Shown here: piece by piece, positions 7,205 to 11,786 of the stretch | Numbering within the stretch: position 1 is the stretch's first letter | Layout: the number at the start of each line of letters is the position of its first letter | NCBI GenBank assembly: GCA_942492445.1 | Contig: CALOEW010000045.1 | Coordinates: forward strand, 1-11,786 | DNA from: NORP240 sp942492445 | Lineage (GTDB): Bacteria > Pseudomonadota > Gammaproteobacteria > Pseudomonadales > Pseudohongiellaceae | DNA length: 11,786 nucleotides | Direction: 5' to 3' | Notes under the pieces: generated by a model | Told to the model about the DNA's origin: nothing | The model's input: the letters and a program-made list of their open reading frames with translations, nothing else | The model's database searches: none | Made by a program: the position numbers and the translations under genes

Positions 7205-8291
7205 ATGAAGGGGCTTGAACGAGGCAATACATCCACTGTTTTTCCTGATGATCATCAATTGGCCATTCTTGGCCATGAACTGTGCAATGTTCTCAATGGG
7301 CTTCTCGGCATGGCCGAGTTGCTGGGTAATTCCGGCCTGACGGCGGAACAGGGTCGCTGGTTGAGGGCGATCGTGCATTCCGGCAAGCAAATGGAATCGC
7401 TGATCCGGCCCGGCCGATTTTTCAGGACTGCCAATCAAACAGTCTGTCTGCCGCACCCTGCAAGGGTGGACGGTCTGGAGCTGCTTGAACAGGTCATCAT
7501 CAGTCATACGCCGGCTGCCCGCGTGAGAAAAAACCGTTTGTTCCTGGTGGTGCATCCCGGATCTGCCCAGGCACTGGCCCTGCGATGCCTGTCTGGTCCG
7601 GCAATTGCTCGACAACCTGGTGGGGAATGCCATCAAGTTCACCCGGTAAGGTGAGGTTGTCATCGAGGCGGCTGCTGTCGCCAGTCGATGGCAAACCCGG
7701 TGGAGGTCGATCCGGTTCAGGATCAGCGACACGGGACCGGGCTTCGGTGACGCCACGCCAGAACAAATCTTCACGGCCTACCATCGGGGTTCTGAAGCCG
7801 GCAAAGTCGGATCCGGAAACCGCGGCCTGGGCCTGCATATCTGCCAAAACCTTGTGCTGGCCATGAGAGGCATGATCACCTGCTCGAGCCCGGAAACGGG
7901 CGGCGCCCGCTTTGAAGTTGTCTTGCCCGGCGCCTTGCAGAGCAAGGAAACCCGCCCTCCCATGTTGCGCAGTACGTTGCTGGACGCCATGCGGTGTCAG
8001 CTGAGGCTGGGGGGCGAGCTTCGACGCAGTGTGGCACATTTCCTGGCCCGGCTGGGTGTGCAATACAGCGACGAGGAACTTGTCCCGCCGGCCCAGGGCC
8101 TTGCGCTGTTCATCAGCGAGGCGCCGCCACAATGGACCCGGTACTCTCCGTCTCTGCTTGTCAGGCCTTGCACCCATGTCGGTGCTGCACCAGGCAAAAG
8201 GGTCCTCGCGGCGCCACTGCTGGAAGTCGAGCCTGGGCGCGTTGTTGCTGGAAATGGCTCTCGAATGGCGGAGCCTGGCGCTCAGGAATGA
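7205..8291 (+). CDS. Soluble histidine kinase without sensor domain, frameshifted and with an in-frame stop
   Basis: ATG 7205 is preceded by GAGGGG. The protein begins almost at once with a HisKA dimerisation domain: LAILGHELCNVLNGLLGMAELL (residues 19–40), phospho-acceptor H24, with no sensor or membrane segment. The usual HE[L/I]RTPLNG core is HELCNVLNG. After a break near 7558 the frame changes and the ATPase domain follows: IPDLPRH, N-box RQLLDNLVGNAIKFT (7599–7643), G1 box SDTGPGF (7725–7745) and G2 box GSGNRGLGLHICQNL (about 7806–7850). A TAA at 7647–7649 interrupts this frame two codons after the N-box; the sequence on both sides is clearly one domain. The C-terminal ~120 residues (from about 7960) could be a degenerate receiver-like domain but lack obvious Asp/Lys landmarks. 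A further break near 8230 would give SSLGALLLEMALEWRSLALR, ending at 8322 instead of 8291. The tail overlaps convergent hemE. Partner regulator not in the window. Confidence 0.8.
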
Positions 8292-9343
8292 AAACCCGGG
8301 CTCAATTCCCGGACCGCGCTGACCAGTACGCCCAGGTTGTCAGGATCCACATCGGGTGTGATGCCGTGACCCAGGTTGAACACGTGGCCATTGCCCTGAC
8401 CGAAGCTGCTCAGGGTTTCGTTGACTTCCCGGCGGATGACCGCTTTGTCTGCCAGAAGGATTGCAGGGTCCAGGTTGCCTTGCAGCGCCACCCGGTCTCC
8501 AACGCGGGCACGCGCTTTGTCCAGCGAAATGGTCCAGTCCACGCCCAGCGCGTCGCAGCCGGTGTCGGCCAGGGCCTCAAGCTGGGTATTGCAACCCTTG
8601 CTGAACAGGATGACAGGGACTTTTCTGCCCTCATTTTCCCGTTTCAGTCCGGACACAATTTGCGCCATGTAGCGCAGAGAAAACTCCTGGTACGCCTGTG
8701 AGGACAACGCGCCGCCCCAGGTGTCAAAAATCTGCACGGCCTGCGCCCCGCTTTCAATTTGCGCATTGAGGTAGTCCGTTACAGTGTCCGCCAGCTTACC
8801 CAGTATCTCATGTGCCAACCCGGGCTCCTGGTAGAGGAGTTTCTTTGTCCTCTCGAACGTCCTGCTGGAACCCCCTTCGACCATGTAGGTGGCCAGCGTC
8901 CAGGGGCTGCCGCTGAATCCGATCAGTGGCACCTTTCCGTCCAGTTCGCGCCGGGTCAGCGAGATGGCATCCATCACGTAACGAAGTGACTCGTTCACAT
9001 CCGGGCTGGGCAGCTTCCTGATGTCATCTGCGGAACGCACGGGGTGCTCGAATTTGGGTCCTTCTCCAGCGACGAAATAGAGTTTCAGACCCATCACGTC
9101 CGGGATGGTCAGGATGTCAGAAAATATGATGGCTGCATCCAGGTTGAAACGGCGCAGTGGTTGCAACGTGACTTCGCACGCCAGTTCCGGCGTCTGGCAC
9201 AAATCCATGAAACTTCCAGCCTCGGCACGGGTTTTCCGGTACTCGGGCAGGTATCGGCCTGCCTGACGCATAATCCAGACCGGAGTCCGGTCAACCGGTT
9301 GGCGCAACAGAGCCCGCAGCAGGGTATCGTTTTTCAGTTCCAT
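8282..9343 (-). CDS. hemE: Uroporphyrinogen decarboxylase HemE
   Basis: Intact 353-residue enzyme, the usual length, which removes four acetate carboxyls from uroporphyrinogen III to give coproporphyrinogen III in heme synthesis. Signature 1 PVWIMRQAGRYLPEYR is at residues 21–36, with substrate-binding R26 and R30. FSDILTIPDVMG follows with catalytic D76. Signature 2 is LIGFSGSPWTLATYMVEGGS, and further conserved blocks are QIFDTWGGALS, DWTISLDKAR, LQGNLDP and FNLGHGITPDV. The start ATG 9343 has AAGGAG upstream, placed at the end of a small ORF that bridges from aroB, so the gene is probably translated from the aroK–aroB transcript. No frame breaks, in sharp contrast with its neighbours on both sides. 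Confidence 0.98.
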   Translation of the reverse strand: MELKNDTLLRALLRQPVDRTPVWIMRQAGRYLPEYRKTRAEAGSFMDLCQTPELACEVTLQPLRRFNLDAAIIFSDILTIPDVMGLKLYFVAGEGPKFEHPVRSADDIRKLPSPDVNESLRYVMDAISLTRRELDGKVPLIGFSGSPWTLATYMVEGGSSRTFERTKKLLYQEPGLAHEILGKLADTVTDYLNAQIESGAQAVQIFDTWGGALSSQAYQEFSLRYMAQIVSGLKRENEGRKVPVILFSKGCNTQLEALADTGCDALGVDWTISLDKARARVGDRVALQGNLDPAILLADKAVIRREVNETLSSFGQGNGHVFNLGHGITPDVDPDNLGVLVSAVRELSPGFHS

Positions 9344-9349
9344 TATTGT

Positions 9350-9427
9350 TTACTCCTTGGCGCTGGTATGGTTCCGGTCCAGGCTTTGTTCCATCACGGA
9401 AATGATTTCAGTCCGGGTGGCTGTCAT
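9350..9427 (-). CDS. 25-residue ORF bridging aroB and hemE
   Basis: ATG at 9427 overlaps the aroB stop as ATGA and the frame runs 25 codons to TAA 9352–9350. The hemE ribosome site lies inside its last codons. The peptide (MTATRTEIISVMEQSLDRNH...) matches nothing I recognise. The tight ATGA coupling and the exact fit between two genes argue for translation, which could simply carry ribosomes to hemE. It could also be a frameshifted tail of AroB or the remnant of a longer gene. No independent coding evidence. Confidence 0.3.
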   Translation of the reverse strand: MTATRTEIISVMEQSLDRNHTSAKE

Positions 9428-10461
9428 TGTTGATTATGGCCTGGTCCGATAGCGTTTAAAAGTATCAACCTGAGGCCTGAGGCAAGGGCTTTCTTGTCCA
9501 GATCCAGGGCATCGCGCAAGCCTTCAAGCGAGGATTCGGCCGGGAAATGGTCACGGGAAGGCCGAAGCGCGTGAAGCAGGGCTTCGATACGCGCTGGTGG
9601 TTCCGGGCGGGCACAAGCCACGTGATTCGCTGAGCCGGGTGGCGGTCACCATGCCAATCGCAACGGCCTCGCCGTGAAGGAATTGCCGAATACGGGTTTC
9701 GGCTTCCAGGGCGTGTCCAAAACTGTGTCCGAAATTGAGCAGTGCCCGGACACCTGCTTCTTTTTCATCCCTGGCGACAATTTCGGCCTTGTTCAATACC
9801 GATCGGTAAACCAGGTATTCAAGATCGCCCCTGTTGCGGCTGCCAATTTCCCCGGCGTGCTCTTCAAGCCAGGAAAAGAATGATGGATCGCGAATGGCGC
9901 CGTACTTAACCACTTCAGCCATGCCGGCATTGAATTCCCTGGCTTGAAGGGAGCGCAAGGTGGATGGTATCGATCATCACGGCTACCGGTTGGTGAAAAG
10001 CGCCGATGAGATTTTTCCCTTTCTCGTGGTTGATCCCGGTTTTACCGCCAATCGAAGCATCGACCTGCGCAAGCAGGGTTGTCGGGGCCTGTAAAAATTG
10101 GATTCCCCGCATGTAGCAAGCCGCGGCAAAACCGCTGATGTCTCCAACCACGCCACCGCCAAGTGCGATGACATTTGCGTCACGCAGCGCCCGCATCCCC
10201 ACCAGTTTGTCGATGATGCCGGACCAGGTTCGGGAAGTCTTGAAAGGCTCGCCATCCGGGATGATGTGTACTTCCAGTTCCCTGCCGTTCAGGCCGGATT
10301 TCAGCGCATCGAGATACAAGCGGGGCGACAACGTCGTTGCTTACGATCAGCGTTTTGCCTGCACCAAGGTGTCTCTGCCAGAGCGACTGTTCGCGCAGTA
10401 GCCCGTGCCCCAGGTAAACGGGATACGCATTGTTCGCTAGTTCGACATTGATCGTTTGCAT
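9424..10461 (-). CDS. aroB: 3-dehydroquinate synthase AroB, several frameshifts; possibly fused to AroK
   Basis: AroB converts DAHP to 3-dehydroquinate, the second step of the shikimate pathway, using NAD+ and a divalent metal. Read through the breaks the protein is about 345 residues, a normal length. Visible blocks are MQTINVELANNAYPVYLGHG (start), ALGGGVVGDISGFAAACYMRG (NAD site), QAPTTLLAQVDASIGGKTGI, NLIGAFHQPVAVMIDT, GMAEVVKYGAI (metal-ligand Glu), NFGHSFGHALE (metal-ligand His), LHGEAVAIGM (metal-ligand His) and LDLDKKALASGLRLILLNAIG. Frame changes fall near 10325 (an extra base in CTTGTATCTC), near 9962 and near 9620. A compensating pair at about 9590–9545 hides GLPVTI. Neither ATG 10461 nor ATG 10518 has a ribosome site, and the frame is open upstream into the true AroK C-terminus, which suggests a bifunctional AroKB. 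Confidence 0.93.
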
Positions 10462-10514
10462 TTCAGGACTCAATTTTGCCAGGGGTTTCGGAAGGGTCAG
10501 CTGTTTCCAGTACG

Positions 10515-11033
10515 TCATAATTTTCTGATACAGGGCCTCGGTCGCGGCATCCAGGCTGCGACTGCGGGATTGAAAAGTGACATGTGCGCGAGTTCTTCGT
10601 ACAATGGGTTCCGCTCGTCTGCCAGGCGGATCAACTTTTCCTTACGGTCACCGGATTGTAACAGGGGACGGGTTTTGTCGCGGCTCAATCGCTTGATTTG
10701 CTGCGTCACGGAGGTGCGGAGATAAACCACAGTCCCGGTGCTGGTGAGCAGTTCCCGGTTCTCCGGCGCCAATATGGTGCTACCACCCCCCGTGGCCAGC
10801 ACGACGTTGTTTCGGGCCGTGAGCTGTTTCAACATGGCGGTCTCCCTCTTGCGGAACCCTTCCTCACCCTCAAGGTCGAAAATCAGGCTAACGCTGGCTC
10901 CCGTCTGTTCCTGCAGTTCGTGGTCGTTATCCAGGAATTCCCTGCACAGCCTTTTGGCCAGCCGTTGTCCGATTGTGGTTTTGCCGGAACCCATGGGACC
11001 GATCAGGTAGATATTGGCGGAGGTATTATTCAC
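10515..11033 (-). CDS. aroK: Shikimate kinase AroK, C-terminus frameshifted; possible AroKB fusion
   Basis: AroK phosphorylates shikimate at O3 with ATP. GTG at 11033 gives a protein starting just before the P-loop GPMGSGKTT (residues 12–20). Other landmarks are D37 in FLDNDHELQEQTG, R61 in EGEEGFRKRE, TGGGS (81–85), lid segment DKTRPLL (119–125) and RNPLYEELAH (141–150). After residue 150 the frame as written goes to an unlikely tail ending at TGA 10517–10515. A shift at 10583/10582 restores VTFQSRSRSLDAATEALYQK, a typical AroK end, and this frame continues without a stop through a ~20-residue linker into AroB. As written, the TGA and the ATG at 10518 overlap as ATGA, so two coupled genes remain possible. 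Divergent from xrtH, with an 82-base gap. Confidence 0.93.
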   Translation of the reverse strand: MNNTSANIYLIGPMGSGKTTIGQRLAKRLCREFLDNDHELQEQTGASVSLIFDLEGEEGFRKRETAMLKQLTARNNVVLATGGGSTILAPENRELLTSTGTVVYLRTSVTQQIKRLSRDKTRPLLQSGDRKEKLIRLADERNPLYEELAHMSLFNPAVAAWMPRPRPCIRKL

Positions 11034-11115
11034 CGCGCCACCGGCGAAGCGTGCAACCGGACACGACTTTGGGTAAGATTGCCCGGACTCCGGACAGGCT
11101 CCTTGGCTTTTTTCT

Positions 11116-11633
11116 ATGATCCGTTTTTTTATTTTGTTCACAGTTTTGCTGGTTGGGCTTTTCACGCTGGAGATTCTACAGCCGGCAGAAAAGTACGTCA
11201 TCCTGCCATTCACATCTTTTGTCGCAGACGTCAGTGTCTGGTTCATCCAGTTGTTCGACGACAACGTCATGTCGATGGCGAATGTGATCCGGGACAAAAC
11301 GACCGGGTTCGGGGTGCGAATTGAACGTGGATGCAACGGCGTCGAAGCGGTGATCATTCTTTTCGCTGCCATATTTTCCTTCCCGGCGCCTTTCAGGAGC
11401 AAGGTGGTTGGCTTCGTCATTGGTTTTTTTGCCATCCAGGCGCTCAACCTGGTCAGGATCGTGAGCCTGTTCTACCTGGGGCAATGGAACCAGGTCGCCT
11501 TCGAATGGTTCCACCTGTATCTGGGGGAGCCCTGATCATCATGGACGCACTTGTGGTCTGGCTGGTGTGGTTGCGGACTCTGCCGCAAGCCAAGGCGCGC
11601 CGAAAGGCGGAAGGCCGAAGCGTCGAAGGCTGA
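11116..11633 (+). CDS. xrtH: Exosortase H (IPTL-CTERM type), one frameshift
   Basis: Exosortases are membrane transpeptidase-like proteins that cut C-terminal PEP-CTERM-type sorting tails of exported proteins. This one matches the short XrtH type, which pairs with IPTLxxWG-CTERM substrates. About 172 residues read through the break, with several membrane helices. The catalytic triad is visible: C73 in ERGCNGVEA, R114 in LNLVRIVSLFYLGQWN and H133 in EWFHLYL. As written the frame stops at 11533–11535; one missing base in or beside the G5 run at 11523–11527 restores HLYLWGALIIMDALVVWLVWLR and a basic tail ending at TGA 11631–11633. ATG 11116 has no good ribosome site. No protein with an IPTL-CTERM tail is encoded in the window, which is normal because substrates are usually scattered. 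Confidence 0.9.
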
Positions 11634-11637
11634 TTCC

Positions 11638-11786
11638 GTGAGCCTCTCCGGCGAAATCATCGACGAATTCAACAAGGCTTTCAAGAAGGCCAGGGTGTGC
11701 CGGTGAGCCTGAGCCACAGCCATGGTGCTGGCGACAAGCGATGGCCAGGGGATGGTTACCTCCCGAACCGTTCTTCTGAAAGCGCT
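11638..11786 (+). CDS. pdxH: Pyridoxamine 5'-phosphate oxidase PdxH, N-terminal part, cut by window edge
   Basis: PdxH oxidises pyridoxine/pyridoxamine 5'-phosphate to pyridoxal phosphate with FMN. GTG 11638 lies four bases after the xrtH stop, with GAAGG upstream, and begins MSLSGEIIDEFNKAFKKA, like typical PdxH N-termini. In the same frame, after two stops (11704–11706, 11710–11712), comes TAMVLATSDGQGMVTSRTVLLK, the diagnostic FMN-domain start (family AMxLATxDxxGxPSxRxVLLK). Between them GEPEP reads in another frame, so a compensating indel pair at about 11695–11716 explains the stops. The rest lies outside the window. Other PNPOx-like flavoproteins are possible but the pattern is closest to PdxH. 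Confidence 0.78.

Noticed and set aside
7500..8177. 225-codon minus-strand frame opposite the histidine kinase
   Set aside because: The plus strand holds the N, G1 and G2 ATP-binding boxes; the minus frame resembles nothing.

Overview
The window looks like a chromosomal piece from an uncultured gammaproteobacterium. This is inferred from three things: an aroK–aroB–hemE gene order, an exosortase of the XrtH (IPTL-CTERM) type, and an ECF sigma / putative anti-sigma / DUF4097 cassette. From about base 921 onward it is GC-rich (five hand-counted 60-base lines average about 59% GC). The left end, bases 1–920, is clearly poorer in GC (seven counted lines average about 44%) and joins the rest at an abrupt gene-fragment boundary. 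No rRNA, tRNA, CRISPR array or transposase was seen.

Left to right: (i) a methionine-sulfoxide reductase msrB runs off the left edge on the minus strand behind a broken leader/signal peptide. It is divergent from the first ~70 codons of a DUF255 thioredoxin-like protein, and a small palindrome lies between them. (ii) At about 919 the DUF255 gene stops and the C-terminal quarter of a GTP-dependent PEP carboxykinase begins. (iii) A secreted DUF1579-like protein lies on the minus strand. (iv) A translationally coupled plus-strand operon encodes an ECF sigma factor, a membrane protein that is probably its anti-sigma factor, and an exported DUF4097 beta-repeat protein. (v) Two GTPase–DUF697 modules lie back to back on the minus strand, the upstream one membrane-anchored; they may be one polypeptide. 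(vi) A sensor-less histidine kinase lies on the plus strand behind a 10-bp hairpin. (vii) The minus-strand operon aroK–aroB–(25-aa ORF)–hemE covers shikimate and heme synthesis; aroK and aroB appear to be one bifunctional reading frame. (viii) On the plus strand, divergent from aroK, are exosortase xrtH and the start of pdxH.

The strongest general observation is the number of broken reading frames. At least twenty single-base-type frame changes and one in-frame stop interrupt otherwise well-conserved proteins, including essential biosynthetic genes, while hemE, the sigma factor, the anti-sigma factor and msrB read cleanly. Many breaks come as compensating pairs that leave every catalytic motif intact in one frame or another. 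This fits an indel-prone assembly better than gene decay, so functions below are read through the breaks and each break is stated. No clearly new defence or mobile system is visible. The most unusual items are the twin DUF697 GTPases, the apparent AroKB fusion, the non-canonical histidine kinase and the chimeric junction at 919.
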